15,830 nucleotides of DNA from Glomus cerebriforme (lineage: Eukaryota > Glomeromycota > Glomeromycetes > Glomerales > Glomeraceae). Below, piece after piece: positions 1 through 10,300 of this stretch; position 1 is the first letter of the stretch, and every line of letters starts with the position of its first letter. The stretch spans positions 1 through 15,830 of the forward strand of contig QKYT01000247.1 of the NCBI GenBank assembly GCA_003550305.1, given 5' to 3'. The notes beneath the pieces are model-generated. The model saw only the letters and a program-made list of their open reading frames with translations. It did no database searches and was not told the origin of the DNA. The translations under genes and the position numbers were made by a program.

Positions 1-1877
1 CTTGAAAAGGGAATACAATATATTAATTGTGTTAATTTGATAAGATTGGGAAAAATATCATTATAATCTTGGATTAATAAGGGAAGAATTATATCTATAT
101 CTTTTGAAGAAAGATTATTACTGACAATCATTTTAAATCCCGCCCATTCTTGTCTACATTTATTAATATCAAAGAGTGGTTNTGATTGAATATTATTATN
201 AATATTTGGATNNTCATAATATTTTAATAAATCTTCCAGTTCATTATCTCCAAAGNATAATAAATCTTNAGAGTTTTTGGGCCATTCTNGNNGATTTAAT
301 ATTTTCATAGAAGTAAATAATGATCTATTAGGAAACCGTTGTTGCAATTCAGAAACAATACTTGTTGAATAATTATATATATCTATTAAGAATTCATTAT
401 AATTCTACTCAGCAAAAGAAAGATTATGTCCCATATATTCAATTGAATTATTTCCAAATGGNTTAGTTTTATCAATAAATCCTTGAACATTATATCCGAA
501 TTTTTGTGATTGATNATTTATTAAGTATTCCTTTTCAATAGAATTAATTGTGGCTTGTATCATTGAATCTATATCTGAAAATTGTAAATTTCTTTTTTTG
601 TAAAAATTTACTCAATCACGTTACATGTTCTAAAATATCATAAAAAAAATATAAAAATGCTAACATTCTCCAAGATATTAATTTAATATATAATTCTTGC
701 CCTCCAACATTATTTGCTTCTTTAAAAACTTTAAGTAATGCAGGAATTGAATTACAAATATTTTTAATAGCTTCATACCATGCAAGCCAACGTATCTCGT
801 ATAATCTTTTTATTTTTAAAATAGAACAATNCAAAAGATCTTGAATTTCTTTTAATTGTTGGATTCGTGAGCATGAATTTTTGAAATAACCATAAATTTT
901 TTTAACTAATAATTCAGCTTCCTTATAAAATCAATTTCTTTTCTTGCATCTTTACATGCTAGAGATAATCTATGCACTACACAATGATTAACAATTAAGG
1001 GGTAAGTACATACTCTAGAAAGTTTTGCTACTACACCTTTATTTTTTCCTAACATGACTGAAGCACCATTCGAAGCAAATGCTACAAGTTTAGATAAAAT
1101 TCCTTTTTTTTCAAAAATATTGATTATAACGCATGTAATACTTTCTGCATCACATTCAGTTAAAGATACAAGGTATAAGAAGCGTGTTTTGAATATTCCT
1201 TGTTTAGCTACATATGAAATATATATATCTAAATGTTTGGTTGTTGTAATATCTGTGCTTTCATCAATCATTATTCCAAATGCTATGGCATTAGATAATT
1301 CTTTCCAAATTTCATCTTCAATAGTTTTAGCTATTGCTATTAGAAATTCACATCCTAAAATCTCATTCATATATGTAATTGATCCATCAGAAATATTTGG
1401 TATTCCTGATTCTCTCATCATTTCAATAATAGAAGGTAAAAGTCGGAGAGGTAAATTATTTTTTGATAAAAAATATACAGCTTGCATTACAACAATAATA
1501 TGTCTTACATTTGCATCAGATAAAAATAATTGATTTTGTAAAGATTCCATTTGAATATGCGCTATTTCTAGTTTTTCTGTCTCATTGTGATCCTTACTTT
1601 TTACATGTTCTTTAACTACTGATTTTTTTAAAATATTTGCTCCTTCTGTAGCAAATTTATTTTTCATCTTATGTTTAATACAAATTGTACAAAACATTTT
1701 TTTACTATCATTATCATAACGTAACCAAGAAAATTCTGATAACCATTTAATTTTAAATGTTTTATTATAATTAGAATTTTTTAAATCTACTTAAGGATTT
1801 TTAGAAATTTGTTCATTTTCTTGAACTAAAGGTTCATTAATTTTTTGACATTTAAAACCATATTGTAATAAAGACAT
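1..1877 (-). pseudogene. hAT transposase relic (ZNF862-like, N-terminal Cys/His finger), partial
   Basis: Reading starts at ATG 1877-1875. Codon 29 is TAA (1791-1793, CAA expected), then the frame runs to about 930. A conserved WLRYD stretch precedes a C-x2-C (MFCTIC, from 1697) and a later H-x5-H, as in TTF/BED-type fingers of this group. Catalytic-core signatures follow: MIDESTD (first Asp intact), FASNGASVMLG, and NHCVVHRLSLAC. The second motif normally reads SDGAS, so the catalytic Asp is now Asn (codon 1068-1070). One indel near 922-932 moves the frame, giving a segment containing RWLAWYEAI; TGA lies at 616-618; a second indel in the A/T run 592-599 restores the original frame; TAG lies at 405-407 (CAG expected). 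The last codons (LTQLIYCIPFS) resemble the hAT C-terminal dimerisation region, cut by the window edge. The protein cannot be made as it stands. Confidence 0.9.
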
Positions 1878-2052
1878 AATGGATAATAGATTGATATTGA
1901 TAAAAAAAAAATTAAACTTTTAAAAAAAAATTCAAAAAAATTTTATTGGTTCCGATAAAATTTATTAATTCCGGTCATATGATCCAATAAAAAAAAAAGA
2001 TTTCCAGAATTTTTTCCAAAACTTTTTGTACGCAGATACCGATACTGATAAT
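1878..2052. other. hAT 5' untranslated/subterminal spacer
   Basis: This AT-rich spacer lies between the transposase start and the subterminal repeats. It contains long A and T runs and no coding signal on either strand. It presumably held the element's promoter; I see no clear TATA box that I would defend. Confidence 0.4.
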
Positions 2053-2110
2053 TTCAGTTCGGTATCAGTTTTGGCAAATACCGAACTGAACTGAACTGAT
2101 CGGAGCCCTA
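2053..2110. repeat. hAT terminal and subterminal inverted repeats
   Basis: TTCAGTTCGGTA at 2053-2064 is the exact reverse complement of TACCGAACTGAA at 2079-2090. A second, shorter CTGAACTGAT follows up to the terminus at 2110. Such subterminal repeats are typical transposase-binding sites in hAT elements. Their role here is inferred. Confidence 0.7.
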
Positions 2111-2413
2111 GTCATAATCAATTTTGCCTATGATAAAATATTTGACAATAGCTTTTTAATTTTGCTGAAAAGTATATTTCTGCCTGTACTTTAAGGTATT
2201 TATTATTTCTGAATTGTTGCTAAGAACCATACTTGCTTCCAGATTTTGTCATATAAGTTGTAAGATATTGATATTATTAACTTTTTTTCTTAAGAGTTAA
2301 GAGTATCATAAAAAGATATATCATTTTTTATCATAGGATGCTATAAAATAAAATATTTATAAGTTTTGAAGTATATAGGGATAATAATATAAATAGTATG
2401 ATTACTATGATAC

Positions 2414-2820
2414 TAGTGTTCTGCAGACAATTCGGCTGAATCGAATTTAATTTGGATTTGATTCGATTCAACCGATTGTTTAATTTTGCCCAAATTTTAT
2501 AAAGCTGGCAAAAATTGCCTTATTTGGATCTTATGTAACATTATACAAACAAAAAAAAAAGCAATTTTGTTTCTCTCAAAAATTGGAATTTTGATTACAT
2601 AAGATTTCCAAAAAGGCAATTTCATGCAGATCATTTAATTCCGGCTGGAATTATGAATCACGTGACATAGGCATCGAATTCGAACTGAATTCGAATTGAA
2701 TCCGAATTAATTTAATTTGATTCGTTCAAATATCGAATCGAATTTGAACGATTCGTGATTCGATCAAATTGAATTCGAATTTAATTCAATTCGATTTGAT
2801 TTGATTCGTGCAGAACACTA
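2414..2820. mobile_element. Non-autonomous hAT-type MITE, 407 bp, perfect 8-bp target duplication
   Basis: The ends are TAGTGTTCTGCA (2414-2425) and its exact reverse complement TGCAGAACACTA (2809-2820). Both sides are flanked by TATGATAC (2406-2413 and 2821-2828), an 8-bp target duplication as made by hAT transposases. There is no ORF. The interior carries a second inverted repeat (ATTGCC...ATCTTATGTAA against TTACATAAGAT...GGCAAT, about 2515-2630), plus degenerate GATTCGA/TTGAATTCGAA motifs towards both ends, so most of the element can fold back. It interrupts relic A. Confidence 0.93.
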
Positions 2821-3488
2821 TATGATACACACATTAAGCTTTTCTTTTAATAAATCAATATTTCTTCCTATTTTTTCTTTTGTATTATCAGACATCAAAT
2901 CTTTTTTCTGTAAAGCCAATTAGTTTGTGTCAAGCATGTTCTAATATTATAATATTTCATATTATATTTAGCACCTTTATTGTATTTAATCCTACAATGC
3001 TTTTATATTCGCTTTTTATTTATAATAGATTTATATCAAATACTGGTATATATATATTAGTAATCCCATAAATATAATAGATGCAAATAATATTTTGCAT
3101 ATGGTTAATGTTAGAGCCATCAGTGATTTTAGCAGGAATAGTTATGTACAGTCAGGAAAAAACAGAAATCTTTAATATCTAAAGGAATTTTCTAATAATA
3201 TTACTTTTCTAGACTGGCATCTTCTGACCTTCAACAATAATATATCAAAATTATGTCTATTATAGTTGTTATAATTTCATCAGTTAAAGTAATTACAAAT
3301 TATAAATTCATCTATTATTACTAATTTCTGGTAAAATTTTCAAAATCTTTAATTTTTGTTCAGAATCTTCTATTTTTGTTAGCAATGATTTAACTGCCTG
3401 TTTTACTATTTTCTCTAATATATTTAACTATTTGTATGGAGGTAAATTATTTTTGTTCATTAAATAATAAATAATAGTAGCAGAGCAT

Positions 3489-4030
3489 CACTGGTCAAAA
3501 ACTGATCTATCTTACAGATATCTTACAGATATCTTATAAATATCGGGTACCCAAAATGCGGAAAATCTGCTATATATCGGGTACCTAATATGTATACTAT
3601 AAAATTAAAAAATACAATTTATTAATTATCTCACTATCCAGTGATTATAAAAAAAATATAAAATAGCTCATTCGATTTGCCTCACTGAGACGTATCAAAT
3701 GGTACTAATTTCACATTTCTAGGTGCGATAGATGTCGAGATATTTGACAAATCAGTATTTTTTGTTTATTTTTTTACGATTTATCAAATATCTCAGCATC
3801 TATCACACCTAGAAATGCGAAATTAGTACCATTCGATACGTCTCAGTGAGACAATTCGAATGAACTATATTTCATCTTTTTATGATCACTGGATAGCAAG
3901 ATAATTAATAAATTGTATTTTTTAATTCTATAGTATACATATTGGGTACCCAATATATAGCAGATTTTCAGCATTTTGGATACCCGATATTTATAAAATA
4001 TCTGTAAGATAGATCAGTTTTTGACTAGTG
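3489..4030. mobile_element. Palindromic CACTA-type MITE, 542 bp, 3-bp target duplication
   Basis: The element is almost one perfect hairpin. The left arm (3489-3753) pairs with the right arm (3778-4030) around a 24-base loop. The outer ends are CACTGGTCAAAAACTGATC and, on the other strand, CACTAGTCAAAAACTGATC. CAT flanks both sides (3486-3488, 4031-4033), matching the 3-bp duplication of CACTA elements. The left arm is 12 bp longer because CTTACAGATAT is repeated (about 3520-3540). Most arm mismatches are C/T or G/A, several at CpG sites (GTGCGA against GTGTGA, TTTCGC against TTTCAC). There is no ORF. It splits relic A. Confidence 0.93.
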
Positions 4031-4201
4031 CATATAGCATCAAAAGATCCTTCTAATAAAAGAGTTTTAATTTTAACTACTAAATTTAATATGGTAAAAA
4101 ATTGTTAGTAATTCAAGATAATTCTTAATAACCCAAACTAAAAATTTCATATACTGCCCTTTTAAATGACTCTATTTACGTCTTTCTGAACTTGCATTCA
4201 T

Positions 4202-4848
4202 GTTGAAAAAGAGACAGAAGAATATGTAACAGGCTTTTACACCAAAGTTTTGTGTTCAAAAATAAAGGCATATAAAATGTACATTAAAGATCTTAATATT
4301 TACAAAATGTTGGAAGAAAATGCATATAGACTTTTTTTACTTAACTGTTTAATATTAAGACTCAGTAATATTAAAAATGTATTTCAGTCAAAATGGATAG
4401 ACCTCATATAGTAGAAATAGCCTGTCTCTTCAGAGCAAATATACATGTTAATAAATGCTATTTCACTAAATATTATTTATAAGAGAAAAAATTTAAAATA
4501 TTTTTGGGAATCGATTTATGTGTGAAATTATTTCATTGCATAAGCACTCGCATAGATGATTTATGATATATCACTTATCAGTCAGTGTGCATATCCTCTA
4601 ATAGTCTTGTGAAATATATTTAATTAAGCCTTAAGAGATTTGCAAGTTGCATATTATAATAAAATATATGAAAACATATAGAAAACACAAAATTTTTTAA
4701 CTTTTCAATCATATGTAACAAAATATTACATCATATTATCTAGTTTGAAGTATATATATCAATATTATTTTTGTTAGTTTGAGCTTAATAGGTTTTCTTG
4801 TTTAAAAAATCTTAGCATTAAAGTTAATGTAAATTTCATATCATTAAT
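4202..4848. other. Intergenic region between divergent relics A and B
   Basis: Relic A reads leftward from 4201 and relic B rightward from 4849, so this would have been a shared upstream region. It is AT-rich and slightly less monotonous than the rest. I found no conserved reading frame, repeat or clear promoter element. Confidence 0.4.
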
Positions 4849-6743
4849 ATGGAATCTTATATAATAAATGAAGAAGAAAAAAACCTTTTATATTTTAATG
4901 ATTAACATATATATTCAGAAGAAAGTTTCTGACACAAATGATAAACTTCTAAAGTAGAAATATTTGAATTTAATAAAAATAATTATATTAATATATAAAT
5001 GATACTTGAATGAGAAAATGTAGACTATTTAAGTAATAAAAATAAGGAAGATTTTGATGCAAACTATGAAAGCTAAGAAGTTTCTTTAACTCCATTATTA
5101 TTTGTTAAAAAAACAAATAACTCTATATATAGGCTTAATTCAATTATATGTTCAAATTTTTCGTCATGTATTTTAGTTGATTATATAAATAATAAATTGA
5201 TCAAACTGAAAATGTTAGAAATATATGTCAATTAGTTAAAACCTAGCAAATTGATGAAAATGCAGTATTAGAATACCAATCAAAAGAAATATTATTAGAC
5301 GTATATATGAAACATTTTAATTATGATTAAAAAAGTCATAATACACTTATAAAACAATTGCAAAATTCTAATTAAAGTGAAATTAGCCACTGATGCTGCT
5401 TATTTTATTCCAAGAATTTTCATTTTTTTTAGTTGTGGAGTTGGATATAAAGATTATTTATAGAAAAATATATTCAAATTCCATGTATTAGTCTTTATAC
5501 ATATAATGCTATATATGAATACCAAGATGTCTTCCAATGAATTTTTGATGATGTTTCTATGATCTAATATATTTGTTATAATTGTTATAAATCTAATGGT
5601 GGGTATTTAAATTAGTAATTTGGTTTTGAAAATTAAAAAATCACCTGTGAACAACATGGATAGTATAAAGAAGATACATTCGAAAGTTTAAAATTATTAA
5701 CTCAATAGCTTATATATATAGCAAATACAGAAGAAAAAAAGGAAATGATTTTTGCTTTTATGTTAGTTCTAACTTTAAAATTTTTACATATTTCTTCTGA
5801 AATAAATTTAAAATATGAATAATATAATTTCCAGGATAAGATACACTATTTAAATATTAATGATAAAAATTCAAATACAAATAATTCAAATAAATTCTTA
5901 ATTAAAATTTTATCTCAATTATTCAGTTAATTTTTTTTGAAAATATTATTAAAAATAAATCATATAATAGATATTGTATATTCACAATTAGACTGGATAG
6001 ATAATAAATGAAAAGAAATTGAAAAAAAAATTTGAAAATAAAGTATGAAATTCACATAAAATAATTACAGAAAAAAAATCAAAAATACAATTACCAATTT
6101 TCTTTATGCATATTATGAAAGTTTTCTGAAATTTTTGACAAGTTTTTTCAATAGGATTATTAGTAAACTATTTAAAAAAAAATTAGTAAATTTAAATAAA
6201 AAGCACATTTGAATATTCTAATAATTACAACTTCTTCTAATCAAATTACAGCAGTAAGTATTCAATGTTTTGAAAACTGATTTTCTGATAAAATTTTGAG
6301 AATAGAAGCAATTTTCCTATAGAATATTATTTCAGTACAAAAAAGTAATAAAGTTGGAAAAAAAAAGGTAGGAATTATAAGATGGAAATCTAATAACCAA
6401 AATTCAAAAAAAAAAGAAATAACTGACCTCCTAAGCTGTTGCATCAATAGCTTATTCAAATGCAGAAAATTCTATTGCTGATTATTAGATATCAAATAAT
6501 TTAATATCACAAATGCTAATACTTAATCAAAATGGTTTGCCAATGAAAAAGCTGAAACAAACCTGTTGTAAAACTAAATCTAAAGAAAAAAAGCTTTTAG
6601 AATCCTTAATGACATATTTAGAATATCCAATTAGTGATCAAATAAATCAAGTTAAAAAAAAATTGGGAGATGAATGGGATAAAGATTAAATTAGCCAATA
6701 TATATCTCATTATAAATGCAATAAGAACAATAAACGTGAATAA
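4849..6743 (+). pseudogene. Relic B: long decayed ORF of unknown family
   Basis: I do not recognise the family. A plausible start is ATG 4849 (MESYIINEEEKNLLYFND), followed by many stops. From about 5199 one frame shows DQTENVRNICQLVKT, ENAVLEYQSKEILLDVYMKH, IQIPCISLYTYNAIYEYQDV, a Cys-containing YICYNCYKSNGGYLN, then TCEQHG-stop-YKEDTFESLKLL and EKKEMIFAFMLVLTLKFLHI, and continues to NFLYAYYESFLKFLTSFFN near 6170. Brief frame changes occur at about 5392-5471 and again at about 6200-6440. The C-terminal block is the cleanest: NGLPMKKLKQTCCKTKSKEK, ESLMTYLEYPISDQINQVKK and KLGDEWDKD, ending at TAA 6741-6743. Most stops are TAA or TAG where Gln fits. The C-x2-C plus C-x2-H spacing (CYNC...TCEQH) might be a zinc-binding site, which is speculative. 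Confidence 0.65.
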
Positions 6744-7045
6744 AATTACTTATTTTTTATTAAAATTTAAATAAAATTCAGGATTTAATACATGAAATTC
6801 TTTAAAATTCAAATATATAAAAAATATAACCTAATTTTCACTAAAACTTACTATTACAATTTGTTTTTTAAAGTGATTCTACTGAAAGATTTACTAAAAG
6901 TAAAGATTATTGGGTATTTTTTTATTACCTTAAAGGTTAATAATAAAAGAATCTTAAGTTTTAGTATAAAATGCTATAGAAAAGTAAAAAAGACAAAATA
7001 TTCATTTTTTTATAAAGAAATTGCTAACAAAAAAAAATATTAAAG
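6744..7045. other. AT-rich spacer between relic B and the CACTA-type end
   Basis: This stretch is very A/T-rich. An 83-codon open stretch here (6792-7043) encodes only Lys/Ile/Tyr/Phe-rich low-complexity residues and is most likely a composition artefact. I see no other feature. Confidence 0.4.
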
Positions 7046-7145
7046 CACTAGTCGAAATAAAAAGTTTTGGCATGTGATGATTCGGCTAAATTTTGGCCGA
7101 TTCATTTCAAATTTTGGCTGAATTTTGATCATCATCAACATTCAA
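7046..7145 (+). repeat. Candidate left terminal region of the CACTA-type element
   Basis: The stretch starts CACTAGTCGAAATAAAAAG and carries repeated blocks such as TTCGGCTAAATTTTGGCCG and ATTTTGGCTGAATTTTGATC. TGATGATTCGG at the left and TGATCATCATC at the right form an imperfect inverted pair. The left flank is AAG, a possible 3-bp target copy that cannot be checked without the other end. It lies about 220 bp beyond the transposase stop, a sensible subterminal distance. Confidence 0.5.
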
Positions 7146-7308
7146 AATATCTGATTGATAGCCAAATTGTATACTTTTATAGAGTTCATAACAATTCATT
7201 AATCCAATAGATTAAACATACGAATTTAAATATTTAATAATAAAAAATAACACAATAATTGTAAAAAGTTACAATAAACATAAAAATAAATGTATTTATT
7301 TTTTTTTT

Positions 7309-7352
7309 GTACGAATTTTGTACAAATTTTGTACGAATTATGCACGAATTAT
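7309..7352. repeat. Four 11-bp direct repeats beside the transposase stop
   Basis: The copies are GTACGAATTTT (7309), GTACAAATTTT (7320), GTACGAATTAT (7331) and GCACGAATTAT (7342). Copies differ by CG/CA and T/C transitions plus one T/A change. In plant CACTA elements short subterminal motifs are bound by the element's DNA-binding protein; these repeats, close to the candidate left end, could play that part, but this is inference. Confidence 0.7.
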
Positions 7353-7362
7353 GCATATTTTA

Positions 7363-10300
7363 TTATTGAATATGATACTTTCTATTAATTGGATTAATTG
7401 CTAAATATTCAACCATGTTCTGACGAGTCGATAGTTTATACTTTATAGGAACGAATCTCCCTAAAATGTGATGCACCAGTATTATACAATTCTGACGTTC
7501 AGAATAAAAATCTTTACTCTAAAATTTGACATTACAAGTCTGTTGATCATTATCAACGCTAAAATGAAATCAAGAATTTGTTGGCTTATACCATCGAATA
7601 TATATCAAGTTGTACTCAAAAGTCCCATCAGGTAAATCGAAAAAATACTAGATTTGATCTGGATAGCAGTCCACTTCATTAGTATTCGTCATAAATTTGG
7701 ATAAAACATAAGAGCTTGCAATGTGTCGTGATGATATTGACGAACTGAATATTTCAGAACCAATTCGACATCTTCCAAATTGGTTCATCTTGATACGAAT
7801 AATTATTGAATCATCAGTTCCTTCTCCAAANGGTTTCNNAAAATTGTANATTTCNTNGNTTGCNATATAATAATNAACNATTNGGTCAAGCATTTCGCTT
7901 GACAATAATACATCTTCAGATGATGGTCTTAACATTTCACCTGGAAATTATTCTCTTCCAGTAATCACTGAAGTCTGAATATCTATAGAATGGAGTAAAA
8001 ATCAATACATCTCATCAAAGGAAAACTCATCTGTTACTGATAAAGATCTAACATTTGGTCAATTCTCAAGTAATTCGATATCTTTCGGGTTTATTTCAGA
8101 ACTTTTAGTCATAATCTGTATATCAAACATCATTCTCGCATAAGTTCTGGTTTGATATATCAGTTGCTATTAGGCAAAGAGCCTAAAAAATATGAGAATT
8201 AGTAAGTAAAATTGACCAAAAATTAATAAAAATATACGTAAATTTGACTTACNTAGCACGCCNTTNATACGCTCAAAGGAAAAANACCAAAAAGCATATA
8301 AAGGTCCATAATCAAACGAGCATTCACATAAATGAAGTGCCAAATGTAGATTTGGCATGATTTGGTCTAAACCATAATTGTTTTCTATTAGTTTCACTAT
8401 TTCAATTAATTTCTGATGGACTACAGTCATTATATCAACTTCAACAATTCTATTAACAAAGAGCTGACAAACTCTTATGAAATATGTAAGAATTTTATGA
8501 TTATCATTTCCCAAATGATCCCAAAGTGAGACAGTTGAATAAATTGTAAAAAAAATTTTCTACTGATTGGCAGTGAAATTCGAAAAGCCTTCACCACAAT
8601 ATATTATTCCCAGAATCTGACCGATATCTACTGGTACAGAAAATTGATTCATCTTTTTCTGCACTTTGTTTAGAATATTCTTCATTAATATTCCTTGATC
8701 TATCCAGATTTGCTTTACAATCCACCTTGCAATACCTAGGAACAGGCAGTGCATCAGATCTACTATCATAAAATGAATTACATCAAAATACGATAACTGT
8801 AGCAATTTGGACCATCTAACACCAATTTGCTTCACAAATCATTTTCTTGAAGCTTTAGAATTACAGCGTCTCCATCCTAAAGCATCCTGACGATGTTGAG
8901 TGAAATTTCGAGTAATGAACCATTCATCCATATTATCCATACTAGCAAAGTTATGCTGGCGATTCTCATAATTGGTCTTCTTTTGGCATCTATGGCATGA
9001 AACTAATGCTGAAATATGGCCGCATATTTTTCTGGTATCAGGAATGTCACATGATACAAGTATTAATACCACACAAATTCTCTTTCCTTCTGGACATTCA
9101 TTTGTATTCAGAGTCACTCCATTCCAAAGTGACTCTAACTCATTAACAATCAGCACCAAATAATGATTAATTTTGTGCAAACTAACTTCGTTCAGCCCAG
9201 GTAACAGATCAAAAAGTAGCAAATTTTTATGACAGAAGTGAATATCACGTGACAAATTGCAAATAGCCACGTATATCGCTCCCATATTATACATCATTCC
9301 GTTATATAGCTGAAACAATCAAGATTCAGCATAAGACTAAGATGCGAATCTGCTACTTCAGGTCAAAAAAAAACAGTCGAATCATCATCTTTGAAAGTTC
9401 TCCAGACTTCTTCATCATAAATATCAGTCAAAATATTATCCAACTTTGACTGAGTTGCCCAATGTCTGAAAGAACTTTTGAAACCAGATCAACAAAGCAT
9501 TGTTACCAATTGATTATTAATTCTGGCAAATGGATATATCAATTCAGGCTGAATTATAATTGAAGCATCTAATGATTCTGTTAGTCAAGATAAAGGTTCT
9601 TGACACAAATTCAACTGACGAGTTAACGAATTGAAAAACTCAACATGACAACATTTCATAATTGCAGGAATTACACCTTGACGAAAGTTTTCTACTTCAT
9701 CCTTTTCATAAAGCTTGTGGCATTTTGGGCAAGATATAAAGGCCTAAAATTGGTCTTTCAAACCAAGTTTATTTCTTGTCATGTAAAGTGAATCTAGAAA
9801 TGTACTAAAATCATCCCCTCCAATTTCATTTAGAACTAATTTCATGAATTTTATTAAAGATTCAGTTGCCATTTCTGGTATATTGAACCTTTTTCAAAAG
9901 TTTATTATTCATAAGAGTATTCATAAAAATTGATCATTATGGATTGTGTGCATAATGTTTGCATCATAAAATGATTCCAAGGGAGGATATGAATAATCCT
10001 CAAAAATTTCATTTGGTTTATTATTTGCTGAAATGTCAGTACTTTGCTCAGATTTGAATGGTTCAATTGGTTCAATCGAGTATTTGGTATACCTTGAAGT
10101 GCGTTCTCAAGGTAAAAAGTCAAAATCGACATCGATATATGAATCATCTTTCATTATATCCTAATTTTCTTCTGTATCGACAGATTATTCAATATCCTGC
10201 ATCAAAACTCCAATTGAAGTCAAATGAGATGATTTGTCAGTATCCATGTCTTCATAAACTTCTTGACCTTCTTGATGTGTATTCGCATTAGAACTTTGTG

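Larger units (their letters stand above)
1..2110 (-). mobile_element. hAT-superfamily DNA transposon, partial (5' side and one terminus)
   Basis: The element is read on the minus strand. Its outer end is at 2110, where the minus strand begins TAGGGCTCCGATC; this fits the hAT terminal pattern YARNG. The flanking 8 bp at 2111-2118 (GTCATAAT) would be the target duplication, but the partner copy lies beyond the window start and cannot be checked. Inside come inverted subterminal repeats, a short non-coding stretch, and a transposase relic starting at 1877 and still open at base 1. The element sits at the 3' end of relic A, so it probably inserted into or beside that older gene. The terminus resembles the ends of the two MITEs at 2414 and 14331. 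Confidence 0.8.
2111..4201 (-). pseudogene. Relic A: decayed ORF of unknown family, split by two MITEs
   Basis: I do not recognise the family. The minus strand shows long coding-like blocks broken by stops. It begins at ATG 4201-4199 (MNASSERRK, TAG 4172-4174, then GQYMKFLVWVIKNYLELL). After one frame change comes IKTLLLEGSFDAI, where the 542-bp MITE interrupts. Past it the frame continues with CSATIIYYLMNKNNLPPYK, TAG 3428-3430, then LNILEKIVKQAVKSLLTKIE. Further blocks include ITIPAKITDGSNINHMQNII, IKSEYKSIVGLNTIKVLNII and NIDLLKEKLNV. The 407-bp MITE interrupts there, and the frame resumes with blocks ending KVQAEIYFSAKLKSY next to the hAT terminus. Removing both MITEs leaves about 1.1 kb, or roughly 370 codons. 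The frame is kept over hundreds of bases despite many TAA/TAG/TGA codons, which argues for real coding ancestry. It could be a host gene or another element's gene. Confidence 0.65.

Noticed and set aside
1054..1533. 159-codon plus-strand open stretch
   Set aside because: It is antisense to the hAT transposase core, whose minus-strand frame carries the recognisable motifs.
2880..3071. 63-codon plus-strand open stretch
   Set aside because: It is antisense to relic A, low-complexity and without family resemblance.
6262..6459. 65-codon minus-strand open stretch rich in Phe/Leu
   Set aside because: It is antisense to relic B; the hydrophobic bias is what a Lys/Asn-rich opposite strand produces.
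6792..7043. 83-codon plus-strand open stretch
   Set aside because: It contains only Lys/Ile/Tyr/Phe-rich low-complexity residues in a very AT-rich spacer.
8972..9163. 63-codon plus-strand open stretch
   Set aside because: It is antisense to the conserved CDIPDTRK/CHRCQK part of the transposase.
10058..10291. Open stretches on both strands (also 9905-10147 minus)
   Set aside because: They are shadows of the transposase N-terminal frame, which runs from 10394 through this region with stops.
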